NCBI GenBank assembly: GCA_023402355.1
Contig: JAEXCG010000124.1
Span: 1 to 43,615 of the forward strand
Length of the DNA stretch: 43,615 nucleotides
Source: Bacillota bacterium
GTDB lineage: Bacteria; Bacillota; Clostridia; Christensenellales; Aristaeellaceae
Direction of reading: 5' to 3'
Positions 23,851-31,456 of the stretch are shown here, in pieces. How positions within the stretch are numbered: position 1 is the stretch's first letter; each line of letters starts with the position of its first letter. A program made the translations under genes and the position numbers. Below the pieces are notes generated by a model. The model ran no database searches. It had not been told where the DNA came from and was given only the letters and a program-made list of their open reading frames with translations.

Positions 23851-25431
23851 TCAAAGCTCCGTTCCGAAGCCCGCATTCTTTTCCCGCCATACGCTCGGCG
23901 TTACGCCGTAATGCTTTCTGAAAAGCTGAATGAACTGCGACGCGTCCGCGTAGCCGCACTCCGCCGCGATGCTCATGACGCTCATGTCCCGCGTCCTCAG
24001 CATGTCGCACGCCTTCTGCATGCGCACCCCGGTGAGAAACGCGCGGAACGACACGCCCGTCCTGGCCTTGAACAGCCTGCTCAGGTAGGATGCGTTCAGG
24101 TACAGCCGCGTTTCGGCCAGCTCCTTGAGCGAGATGTTCTCGCTGTAGTGCTCGAAGATGTGCTGGCGGATGTACTCCACCGCCTCGTCCGCGCCCGAGA
24201 CGGCCACCCGCTCCTTGAGCGCGCAGACCTGACGGATCGCGGCCGAAACCGCCTCCCGCAGCTGCTCCATCGTCGAAAAGTTCTCCGTCGCGAGCGATAC
24301 CTGAAACAGCTCCTCGTCCGGCACGTCCGCAACCGTCTGCGCGATGGCCCGGTTCATGCGCCCGCAGAGGCGCCCCAGCACGTCCTGAAGCGATACAAGC
24401 GAGGCGTCCGGCTGCGCGGCGACCTGCGCGATCGCGCCCATTGCGATGGCCTCCGCATCCTGCGCCCGCCCCTGCTCCAGACAGGCGGAAAGCTCGCCCT
24501 CCTCGCTGACGGTGAGCGCGCTCACGTAGCGCGTCTGTTCCTTGAGCGCCCCGTACGAGAACAGCAGGTCGGGCCGCAGCAGCCTGTAATCCAGCGCGTT
24601 TTGCGCCTGCCGAAAGGCGTAGGGCGCGCGGGCCACGTCGCTAAGCCCGCTCATCGCCATCCGCACGCGCAGGCCCTGCCCGCCCATCGCCTGCTGCCAG
24701 GTTCGCAGCCTCGACAGCCGCTCTTCCCGCGCGGGCGCTACCCCCGGCCCGTACAGCGCGAGCGTGCAGACGGTGCCCCCCTGCGCGGGCAGGCGCACGT
24801 AGCGGACGCCCGCGTGTTTTCCCTCGTCCTCCGAGAGCAGCGCCTGCAGGGCGCTTTCCATCTCCCGCGTCCGACCGTTCCGCTCGTAGGCGAGAAACAC
24901 AAGGCATCGCTGCGCTGCGGGCGCGGCCGCCGTCACATAGGGCGGCCGCGCCGCGCCCAAAGGCTGCGTAAGCCACGTGCGCACCTGATGATAGGCGAGC
25001 ATCCGACGCATCTGCTCGCCGTCGCTCTTGAGGTTTTCCCGTTCCAGCCGTTCCCGCTGGCGCTGTTCATGCCACTCCCGCGCGCGCTCCAGCGCCTCGC
25101 AGAGCTTGTCGTCGTCCACGGGCTTGAGCAGGTAATCGCGCACGTTGCTTTTTAGCGCGGCCTGCGCGTACTCGAACTCCCCGTAGCCCGTAATCATGAT
25201 CTTGTACGCGTCCGGACACTCCGCCTCAACCCGCGCCGCGAGGGTCAGTCCGTCCATCTGCGGCATGCGGATGTCCAGCAGCAGCACGTCGAAGGGCTGC
25301 GCGCGCGAAAGCGCAAGCGCGGCCATGCCGTTCTCCGCTTCCGAGATGACGGCGTCCTTCTGCCACGTCTGCACGCTGAGCGCCAGCGCCTTGCGGGCGT
25401 AGTATTCATCTTCTGCGATTAAAAAGCGCAT
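23851..25431 (-). CDS. YesN-type AraC response regulator
   Basis: This 526-residue protein has an N-terminal receiver domain with acidic residues at EDE (7-9), phospho-acceptor D53 in LLLDIRMPQMDG and the conserved Lys in YLLKPVDDD near 105. A variable middle region of about 280 residues follows, then a C-terminal AraC HTH pair from about 425 (ISLKELAETRLYLNASYLSR, SVMSIAAECGYADASQFIQL). This is the YesN layout, which usually pairs with a YesM kinase; the YesM-type gene at 28016 is the obvious partner. The start at 25431 has AGGAGGAG upstream and places the receiver domain at the N-terminus; an in-frame upstream extension is not conserved-looking. It is in an operon between SBP2 (26-bp gap) and the desulfidase-like gene. 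Confidence 0.93.
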   Translation of the reverse strand: MRFLIAEDEYYARKALALSVQTWQKDAVISEAENGMAALALSRAQPFDVLLLDIRMPQMDGLTLAARVEAECPDAYKIMITGYGEFEYAQAALKSNVRDYLLKPVDDDKLCEALERAREWHEQRQRERLERENLKSDGEQMRRMLAYHQVRTWLTQPLGAARPPYVTAAAPAAQRCLVFLAYERNGRTREMESALQALLSEDEGKHAGVRYVRLPAQGGTVCTLALYGPGVAPAREERLSRLRTWQQAMGGQGLRVRMAMSGLSDVARAPYAFRQAQNALDYRLLRPDLLFSYGALKEQTRYVSALTVSEEGELSACLEQGRAQDAEAIAMGAIAQVAAQPDASLVSLQDVLGRLCGRMNRAIAQTVADVPDEELFQVSLATENFSTMEQLREAVSAAIRQVCALKERVAVSGADEAVEYIRQHIFEHYSENISLKELAETRLYLNASYLSRLFKARTGVSFRAFLTGVRMQKACDMLRTRDMSVMSIAAECGYADASQFIQLFRKHYGVTPSVWREKNAGFGTEL

Positions 25432-25457
25432 GCTCTCCTCCTTTGCCGCGCGGCGCT

Positions 25458-26711
25458 CTACGCGCCCGCGAAGGCGCGCGTAAGCGTGTCCATGAGCGTC
25501 TGTAAATCGCCGGTAATCATGTAGGCGCATATCGCGTCCTCAAAGGCCATGGCGCTCTCCAGCGAGTAGCGGCTCTTGATCCACTCGGTGTGTTCAAACG
25601 TCTCGATGTGCTCCTGCATTTTGAGGGTGATCGGGTTCTCCTGACGCGCGCCTACGATGCACGAGGGCGCCACGTCGTGCGCGGCGTAGAGCGTCGCGAT
25701 CTCCGGCTGCGTCATGTAGGAGAGGAACTGCAGCGTCTCCTCCTTCAGGGGCGTCTGCGCGGAGATGCACAGCGCCGTATCCACGCTGGTCAGCATCACG
25801 CGGCGGTCCGCCGTGTAGCCCGGCAGCGGGAACACGTCGATTTCGATCTCGGGGTCGAAGTTCTCGATCGCGTTGAGCGCATAGCTGCCGGAGATGAACA
25901 TGGCCGCCTTCCCGCTCGCAAAGCGCTCGCAGGCCTCGTAGTAGGTGTACGCGTTGGGGTTTTCGCCGCCGTAGCCGCCGAGGCGCAGCATGACGCCAAA
26001 GGCATCCTCCATCTGTTTGCGCGCCTGCGGGCTGATCGTCCCGCTTCCCAGGCGCCCAAGCTGCGTCAGGTAGTCGTCTACGAGCACGGAAAGGACGATC
26101 TGCGCGACGTGGCCGATTCGCCCGTCCCGTACGCAGAAGACCATGGGGACGATCCCCTCCCGCTCAAGGCGCTCGCACAGCGAGAACAGCTCGTCGAGGG
26201 TCTGCGGCTCCTCGAGGCCATAGGTTCTAAAGAGTTCCGCGTTGTAATAAACCTCCATGCAGTTGCGGTTGATGGGCAGCGCGTATACCTTACCGTCCGG
26301 GGCGCGCGACATCTCCAGCGTGGCGGGGTCGATCGCCTGAAGAAACGGCTGGTCGCTCAGGTCGAGCAGCAGCCCGCGCTCCGCCGCGCGGATGAAGCTG
26401 AGCTGGGTCGGCCAGTTGGTGAAGATATCCGGAACGTCCCCGCGCTGCAGCCGGGCGACGAGCAGCTCCAGGGCGTTGGGAATGTTCTGCTGGCGAATCT
26501 CCACGCCGGGGTGTTCCCCCTCGTAGCGCGCGATGACCTGGCTGAAGCCCTCCATCGCCTCTTCCCGCTGCTGGTAAAACTCGATTTCCGTCGTTTGAGC
26601 GGCGGCGGGAATCGCGGGGGCCTCCCACGTGTTGGAGATCAAGACGGCGACCGCACAGACAGCCGCGCACAAGGCGAAAAACGCGCAAAACCTGATCCAG
26701 TATTTCTTCAT
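25458..26711 (-). CDS. stand-alone sugar-binding protein 2, paralogue of SBP1
   Basis: This 417-residue CUT1-type binding protein starts with a hydrophobic segment at about residues 8-27 that can act as a signal peptide or anchor. The two Cys in it do not form a good lipobox. The mature part begins near EIEFYQQREEAMEGF and shows YALPINRNCMEVYYNAELFR, FASGKAAMFISGSYAL and FLSYMTQPEIATLY, in step with SBP1. No permease follows; instead the response-regulator gene begins 26 bp downstream. Together with the divergent YesM-type kinase this suggests a role in sensing, presenting ligand to the kinase, rather than or besides transport. The promoter has a perfect TATAAT and lies next to operator copy B. 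Confidence 0.9.
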   Translation of the reverse strand: MKKYWIRFCAFFALCAAVCAVAVLISNTWEAPAIPAAAQTTEIEFYQQREEAMEGFSQVIARYEGEHPGVEIRQQNIPNALELLVARLQRGDVPDIFTNWPTQLSFIRAAERGLLLDLSDQPFLQAIDPATLEMSRAPDGKVYALPINRNCMEVYYNAELFRTYGLEEPQTLDELFSLCERLEREGIVPMVFCVRDGRIGHVAQIVLSVLVDDYLTQLGRLGSGTISPQARKQMEDAFGVMLRLGGYGGENPNAYTYYEACERFASGKAAMFISGSYALNAIENFDPEIEIDVFPLPGYTADRRVMLTSVDTALCISAQTPLKEETLQFLSYMTQPEIATLYAAHDVAPSCIVGARQENPITLKMQEHIETFEHTEWIKSRYSLESAMAFEDAICAYMITGDLQTLMDTLTRAFAGA

Positions 26712-26731
26712 TGCTCTGTCCCCCTTTTTGT

Positions 26732-26760
26732 ATTATAAAAGCCCGGCTCCGCGCGCGAAT
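26732..26760 (-). promoter_or_regulatory. activator-type promoter of the SBP2 operon
   Basis: On the minus strand TATAAT (26732-26737) has a non-consensus -35 at 17 bp (26755-26760, ATTCGC). Operator copy B starts 32 bp upstream of the -10 edge, exactly as at the SBP1 promoter. Confidence 0.7.
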
Positions 26761-26768
26761 AGAACAAT

Positions 26769-26805
26769 CATGACCTGTTCCATGTGCCGTTTATGACAAA
26801 CTGCC
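26769..26805. promoter_or_regulatory. 37-bp direct-repeat operator, copy B
   Basis: ATGAC at 26770-26774 and ATGACA at 26793-26798 are 23 bp apart, matching copy A. It sits between the leftward SBP2 promoter and the rightward promoter at 26814-26843, so one site could control both the SBP2-regulator operon and the URO-D-kinase operon. Confidence 0.7.
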
Positions 26806-26813
26806 GGAATCGC

Positions 26814-26843
26814 TTGCGCTTGCGCCGTGCGGGCGATTATACT
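26814..26843 (+). promoter_or_regulatory. promoter of the URO-D-like/kinase operon
   Basis: TTGCGC (26814-26819), an 18-bp spacer and TATACT (26838-26843) form a plausible sigma-A promoter starting 9 bp behind operator copy B. Confidence 0.55.
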
Positions 26844-26915
26844 AGACCTGCAAAGACCCGTCGGGCGAATAAGGTTAAGAGGACCCATTATATCAGGAAA
26901 AGCGAGGTTACAACC

Positions 26916-27896
26916 ATGAACAAACGAGAACGTCTTCTCACCGTCCTGGATGGAAAATGCGCCGACCGCGTGCCGGCTTCCTTCTGGTTCCACTTCGGCG
27001 GCGAAAACGCCGAGGGCGAGGCGTGCGTCAGGGCGCACCTCGATTACTATCGGGACGTGGATCTGGATTTCATCAAGATCATGTCCGACGGGCTGAACTA
27101 CCCGCTGCTCGTCAAGATCGACTGCGCGGCGGACTGGCGCCAGGTCAAGCCCCTGCCGCGCGATCATGCGTTCTTCACCGGCACGCTCGAGCGCTGCCGC
27201 CGCATAAATGAAGAACTCGACGGCGAATGCTGCACGTTCTACAACATGTTTTCGCCCTTCAACATCGTCCGCGAACGCGACGTCTTCACCGAGCGCGCGC
27301 TCGCCGGGCGCACCTGGGATCAGACGGTCATGGCGCACCTGCGCGAGGACGAGGAAGCGCTCAAGCACGCGATGGACGTCATCGGCGACGACCTCGCCTA
27401 TCTCGCGGAGCGCATCCTGCGCGAAACGGGCTGCGAGGGCATCTACCAGAGCGTACAGGGCGCGGAGGTCGGCCGCATGAGCGCCGAGGAGTATGCGCGC
27501 ATCGTCGCGCCCTCCGAGCTGAAGATCATCCATGCCGCCAACGCCGTGCGAAACCACAACATCCTGCACATGTGCTCCTGGGCCGGGAACCCCAACCACC
27601 TCGACTACTGGAAGGACTATCCGGTGCTCGTAAAGAATTGGGGCATCGGCATCGAGGGCCTGTCGCTCACGCAGGCGCAGGATTTCTTCCCCCAGGGCAC
27701 CATCCTGCTGGGCGGCATGGACAACCGCAGGACGCATCCGCTTTTTGCAGGCACCAAAGAGGAAATTCAGGCCGCGGTGCGCGCCGTCCTCAAGGAAATG
27801 GAGGGCAAGCCCTTCATCCTGGGCGCTGACTGCACCGTGCCGCCGGACACCGACCGCCAGCATCTCAAGTGGATCATGGAAGCGCTGCGCGGCTAA
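26916..27896 (+). CDS. uroporphyrinogen decarboxylase-fold protein (not HemE)
   Basis: This 326-residue protein of the URO-D superfamily starts with NKRERLLTVLDGKCADRVPA, the usual opening of these proteins, and has a late GGMDNRRT segment and ILGADCTVPPDTD. HemE's substrate-binding RQAGRY motif is absent, so tetrapyrrole decarboxylation is unlikely. Other members are cobalamin- or folate-linked methyltransferases, and many in gut Firmicutes of unknown function lie beside sugar genes. Possible metal-binding residues include the His/Cys in NILHMCSWAG and the Cys of GADC. The start at 26916 follows GCGAGG, a modest ribosome binding site. It is divergent from SBP2 and followed by the YesM-type kinase 119 bp downstream. 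Confidence 0.82.
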   Translation: MNKRERLLTVLDGKCADRVPASFWFHFGGENAEGEACVRAHLDYYRDVDLDFIKIMSDGLNYPLLVKIDCAADWRQVKPLPRDHAFFTGTLERCRRINEELDGECCTFYNMFSPFNIVRERDVFTERALAGRTWDQTVMAHLREDEEALKHAMDVIGDDLAYLAERILRETGCEGIYQSVQGAEVGRMSAEEYARIVAPSELKIIHAANAVRNHNILHMCSWAGNPNHLDYWKDYPVLVKNWGIGIEGLSLTQAQDFFPQGTILLGGMDNRRTHPLFAGTKEEIQAAVRAVLKEMEGKPFILGADCTVPPDTDRQHLKWIMEALRG

Positions 27897-27930
27897 AAGC
27901 AGCCTTTCCGCCGGCATCGCTGTGCCTCAT

Positions 27931-27952
27931 CCTGCCGCCGGCCGGCGGCAGG
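27931..27952. repeat. 22-bp perfect palindrome before the kinase gene
   Basis: CCTGCCGCCGG and CCGGCGGCAGG abut directly. It lacks a T-run and sits between the URO-D-like and kinase genes, so it may be an mRNA hairpin that lowers kinase expression or a protein-binding site. Confidence 0.7.
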
Positions 27953-28015
27953 CACGCCTTCTCCGGGACGGCAGCATCCGCTGACGTCCCATCTTTGATT
28001 TAAAGGAGCAATCGT

Positions 28016-29809
28016 ATGTCCGCACGCCGCCCCGTCTTCTTTTCCGTGCGCCACATGCTCATGCTGGCGTTCCTCTTCCTCATCCTCGTGCCCTATCTCA
28101 TCACGAGCGTCTACTTCACCCTCAGCATGAGCTCGCAGATTCAGTACGAATCGGCCTCCACGCTTGCCGCGGACTCCAATACGATGCTTTACAGCCTGGA
28201 CACGCTGCTCAGCGAGACGCAGCGCGTCGCCTATCTGCACCTGGTCGACCAGGGCATCGCCCGCATCCTGCAAACGCCGCACCAGCAGTACGACCTGGCC
28301 TATTACACGGACGAGCGCACCATGCAAAGCGCCATCAAGCACGCTACCAGCCTGAACACCAGCATGCTGGCGGTGACGTTCTATTCCGCCCTGGGCACGA
28401 CCTATCAGGTCAACCACATCACGAACGTCCACCTCGTGGAGGAACAGAGCTGGTTCGACCTCGCCGCCCGCTCGCCGGACGGGTATTACGTCACGCCCGT
28501 GCAAAAAGACGGGACGAGCCTGAGCGTCCTGCCCGTGGTCTACGCGCTGAACGACTCGCTGGACAACGCCTGCATCGGCTACGTCCGCATCGACTACGAT
28601 TTGAACAGGCACCTGTCCGGCGCGCTGCGCCAACTCAGCGCGGGCGTGTCCGTCGCCATCTTTCAGGACGACATGCTCCTGCTGGATACCGGCGGGCGCA
28701 TTCAGGACCTCCCGTCGCTCAACAGCGCTTTGGCGCAGGCCCATCCGATTCGGGACGACGTGGTGCAGCTCGACCTCGGCGGCTGTACCTGCGCGCTGCG
28801 CTCGGGGTATCATGAGAACACGCGCATGCGAATCGTCGCCTATCAGCCCCTGCAGCTGCGGACGCACCCCGCGATGCAGCGCATCGGCGCCTGCCTCGTC
28901 ATCCTGGCCGTCATGCTGTGCATCGACCTGCTCTTCAGCTGGATGATCGCCCGGCAGATCGGCAGTTCGATCAACGAGCTCTCCTACGCCATGGACAACG
29001 CCCAGCACGGGCAAAACGAACTGCTGCCCGTCTCGCAGAGCGCGCTCGTCAAGTCCGAGCTGGATCAGCTTCGCAGCAGCTACAACTCCATGATCAACCG
29101 CATCACCGCGAGCGCGCAGCGGGAGTACGAGGCGCGCGTCGAGCAGAAGAACATCGCCATGCGCGTGCTGGAAAGCCAGATCAACCCGCACTTTCTGTAC
29201 AACTCCCTCAACCTCATCGCATCTCTTGCGCAGCTCGCGCATCAGGAAACCCTGCGCTCCGTCGCCATCAGCCTGGCCGCGATGCTGCGCTATTCGATCA
29301 AGGGCGGCTCCATCGTCCGGCTCGAGGAAGAGCTGATGCAGACCAAGCACTACATCAACATCATCAAGCTGCGCTTTCCCGACCGCGTCGTCATCCGCCA
29401 GCAGGTCGATCCCGACCTGCTCCCCTGCTACGTCCCCAAGCTGCTGCTGCAGCCGCTGCTCGAAAACGCCTGCAAATACGGCACGGAGTCCGCGGCGCTG
29501 ATGGTCGTCATCGAGGTCACCGTGCGCGCACAGGATGAGAACCTGCTGGTGACGGTCGCCGACAACGGCCCCGGCATCCCGCAGGACAAGCTGGCGGAGC
29601 TGCGCGAGCGCATCGCGCAATACAGCCCCGGCGACTCGGGCGCAAACGAACAGGCGCGCTCCATCGGGCTTATGAACGTGCACGCGCGCGTGCGCGCACG
29701 CTATGGCGAGCCCTACGGCGTCACGATCGAAAGCTCCGATCAGGGCTGCACGATCGGCATCCTCCTGCCCCGCACGACGGAGCTCTCAAGCGCCCAGCTC
29801 AAAATCTGA
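28016..29809 (+). CDS. YesM-type sensor histidine kinase
   Basis: This 597-residue membrane kinase has membrane segments at about 14-34 and 288-308 flanking an extracellular sensor region of about 250 residues (Cache-like, containing SWFDLAARSPDGYYVTPVQK). A HAMP-like linker and the His_kinase domain follow, with QINPHFLYNSLN giving phospho-acceptor H392. The ATPase part has LLQPLLENACKYG, DNGPGIP and SIGLMNVHARVRARYG. This is the LytS/YesM type that normally phosphorylates a YesN regulator, here the one at 23851-25431. AAAGGAG precedes the ATG. It is the second gene of the rightward operon. All catalytic motifs are intact, in contrast to the GHKL protein at 3731. Confidence 0.94.
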   Translation: MSARRPVFFSVRHMLMLAFLFLILVPYLITSVYFTLSMSSQIQYESASTLAADSNTMLYSLDTLLSETQRVAYLHLVDQGIARILQTPHQQYDLAYYTDERTMQSAIKHATSLNTSMLAVTFYSALGTTYQVNHITNVHLVEEQSWFDLAARSPDGYYVTPVQKDGTSLSVLPVVYALNDSLDNACIGYVRIDYDLNRHLSGALRQLSAGVSVAIFQDDMLLLDTGGRIQDLPSLNSALAQAHPIRDDVVQLDLGGCTCALRSGYHENTRMRIVAYQPLQLRTHPAMQRIGACLVILAVMLCIDLLFSWMIARQIGSSINELSYAMDNAQHGQNELLPVSQSALVKSELDQLRSSYNSMINRITASAQREYEARVEQKNIAMRVLESQINPHFLYNSLNLIASLAQLAHQETLRSVAISLAAMLRYSIKGGSIVRLEEELMQTKHYINIIKLRFPDRVVIRQQVDPDLLPCYVPKLLLQPLLENACKYGTESAALMVVIEVTVRAQDENLLVTVADNGPGIPQDKLAELRERIAQYSPGDSGANEQARSIGLMNVHARVRARYGEPYGVTIESSDQGCTIGILLPRTTELSSAQLKI

Positions 29810-29836
29810 GCCGCGCGTCCCCTGCCCATGTTTCGC

Positions 29837-29865
29837 TTGAACCGCGGCACGACATGGGGTATAAT
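29837..29865 (+). promoter_or_regulatory. promoter of the flotillin gene
   Basis: TTGAAC (29837-29842), 17 bp and TATAAT (29860-29865) form a near-consensus promoter 53 bp before the start codon. Confidence 0.85.
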
Positions 29866-29917
29866 CGATATGTAGCTTTCATATTTCTACACAGGATCAG
29901 TTTAGGGGGCGTAGTCA

Positions 29918-31375
29918 ATGGAGGAAACCATGGGGGGATTCGTAACCTTTTTACAGAAGCCCGCCGCCGTCTGGTGGGCGGTCGGCGTCGTGTCGTTCAT
30001 CGTCATTCTTTTCGTCTCCGGGTATTTAAAGGCGCCGCCGGACATGGCGTTCGTCATCTCCGGTTTGGGCAAGAAGCGCATCCTGATCGGCAAGGCCGGG
30101 TGGCGCATGCCCTTCTTCGAGCGCGTGGATAAGCTGTCGCTGCAGGTCATGCAGGTAGACGTCAAGACCAGCGAGGCCGTCCCCACGAACGAATTCATCA
30201 ACGTCATGGTCGACGGCGTAGCCAACATCAAAATCTCCTCCGATCCCACGTTGCTCGAGCGGGCGGCGGAATCGCTGCTGGGCATGCAGTCCAATGAGCT
30301 CATCAGCCTCGTCACGCAGGTGCTGGAAGGCAACATGCGCGAAATCGTCGGCAGCGTCGGCCTGAAAGAAATGGTGCAGGACCGCCAGGGCGTCGCCAAG
30401 AAGATCACCGAAAACGTCGTGCCCGACATGTGCAAGCTGGGCATCGAGGTCGTCAACTTCAACATCCAGAACTTCCGCGACAACGCCGGCACCATCGAAA
30501 ACATGGGCATCGACAACGTCGAGCAGATCCGCAAGAACGCCCAGATCGCGAAGGCCAATGCCCAGCGCGACATCGCCATCGCCGCGTCGCAGGCCGATCA
30601 GGAGGCCAACGCGGTCCGCGTCGACTCGGAGAAGAAGATCGCGGAGCAGAACGCCGCGCTGCTCGTGCAGCAGGCGGAAATGAAGGTGCTCGCCGACACG
30701 AAGAAGGCGGACGCCGACGCCGCTTATTCCATTCAGCAGGAGAGCCAGCGCAAGACCATCGAGATCACCCGCGCCAACGCGGACATCGCCCGCCGCGAAA
30801 AGGAAGCCGAGATGGCCGAAAAGGAAATCGCCATCAAGGAGCTGAAGCTGGACGCCGAGGTGCGCAAGCAGGCCGACGCGATGAAGTATCAGACGCAGCA
30901 GGCGGCCGAGGCCGACATGATCCGCCGTCAACGCGACGCGGACGCCAAGAAGTACGAGGCGCTGATGGAGGCCGAAGCGCAAAAGGCGCAGGCGGACGCG
31001 GCCCGCTACGCGATGGAGCAGGAGGCCGAGGGCATCCGCGCGAAGGGGCTCGCGGAGGCGGAGGCCATCGAAAAGAAGGCGGAAGCCCAGCGCAAGATGG
31101 GCGAAGCCTCCGTGCTCGAAATGTACCTTTCCGCGCTGCCGGAGGTCGTCAAGAACGCGGCCGCGCCGCTGGCGCAGACCGACAAGATCGTCATGTACGG
31201 CGAGGGCAACTCCGCCAAGATGGTAAAGGACGTCATGGCCTCGAGCAGCCAGGTCGTGGAGGCGCTGAAGGAATCCACCGGCATCGACCTGCCGGGCCTG
31301 CTCGCGGGCTTTGCGGGCGGAAAGCTCGCCGCATCGAGCGGCAAACCGTCCGACGAGAACGAGAAAAACGCCTGA
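29918..31375 (+). CDS. flotillin-like SPFH protein
   Basis: This 485-residue protein has one N-terminal membrane segment (about 17-36), an SPFH/band-7 domain (about 45-200, with GKAGWRMPFFERVDKLSLQV and VEVVNFNIQNF-like strands) and a long Glu/Ala-rich coiled coil to about 400 (ARREKEAEMAEKEIAIKELK). It ends in a Gly/Ala/Ser-rich tail. This is the flotillin layout, a scaffold of functional membrane microdomains (Bacillus FloT type). AGGGGGC lies upstream of the ATG at 29918; a second in-frame ATG at 29930 also has GGAGGA before it, so either may be used. It has its own promoter and terminator. No NfeD-type partner gene, commonly adjacent to flotillins, is seen. Confidence 0.92.
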   Translation: MEETMGGFVTFLQKPAAVWWAVGVVSFIVILFVSGYLKAPPDMAFVISGLGKKRILIGKAGWRMPFFERVDKLSLQVMQVDVKTSEAVPTNEFINVMVDGVANIKISSDPTLLERAAESLLGMQSNELISLVTQVLEGNMREIVGSVGLKEMVQDRQGVAKKITENVVPDMCKLGIEVVNFNIQNFRDNAGTIENMGIDNVEQIRKNAQIAKANAQRDIAIAASQADQEANAVRVDSEKKIAEQNAALLVQQAEMKVLADTKKADADAAYSIQQESQRKTIEITRANADIARREKEAEMAEKEIAIKELKLDAEVRKQADAMKYQTQQAAEADMIRRQRDADAKKYEALMEAEAQKAQADAARYAMEQEAEGIRAKGLAEAEAIEKKAEAQRKMGEASVLEMYLSALPEVVKNAAAPLAQTDKIVMYGEGNSAKMVKDVMASSSQVVEALKESTGIDLPGLLAGFAGGKLAASSGKPSDENEKNA

Positions 31376-31385
31376 CAGAAGCTCG

Positions 31386-31420
31386 AAAGGGCCGCCGCAG
31401 AAATTCTGCGGCGGCCCTTT
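31386..31420. terminator. bidirectional terminator, flotillin/isomerase
   Basis: AAAGGGCCGCCGCAG (31386-31400) and CTGCGGCGGCCCTTT (31406-31420) form a perfect 15-bp stem with a 5-nt loop between two convergent genes. T-runs are short in both directions. Confidence 0.8.
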
Positions 31421-31456
31421 CGCACTCTTTGAAACGGTCGGTATCCGGCGAAAACC

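Noticed and set aside
22593..25155. Plus-strand open frames of more than 400 codons opposite the desulfidase-like and regulator genes
   Set aside because: No recognisable domain; the minus-strand genes have strong motifs and ribosome binding sites.
26844..26915. Riboswitch in the leader of the URO-D-like gene
   Set aside because: The leader is only about 65 nt and shows no conserved cobalamin or other riboswitch core.
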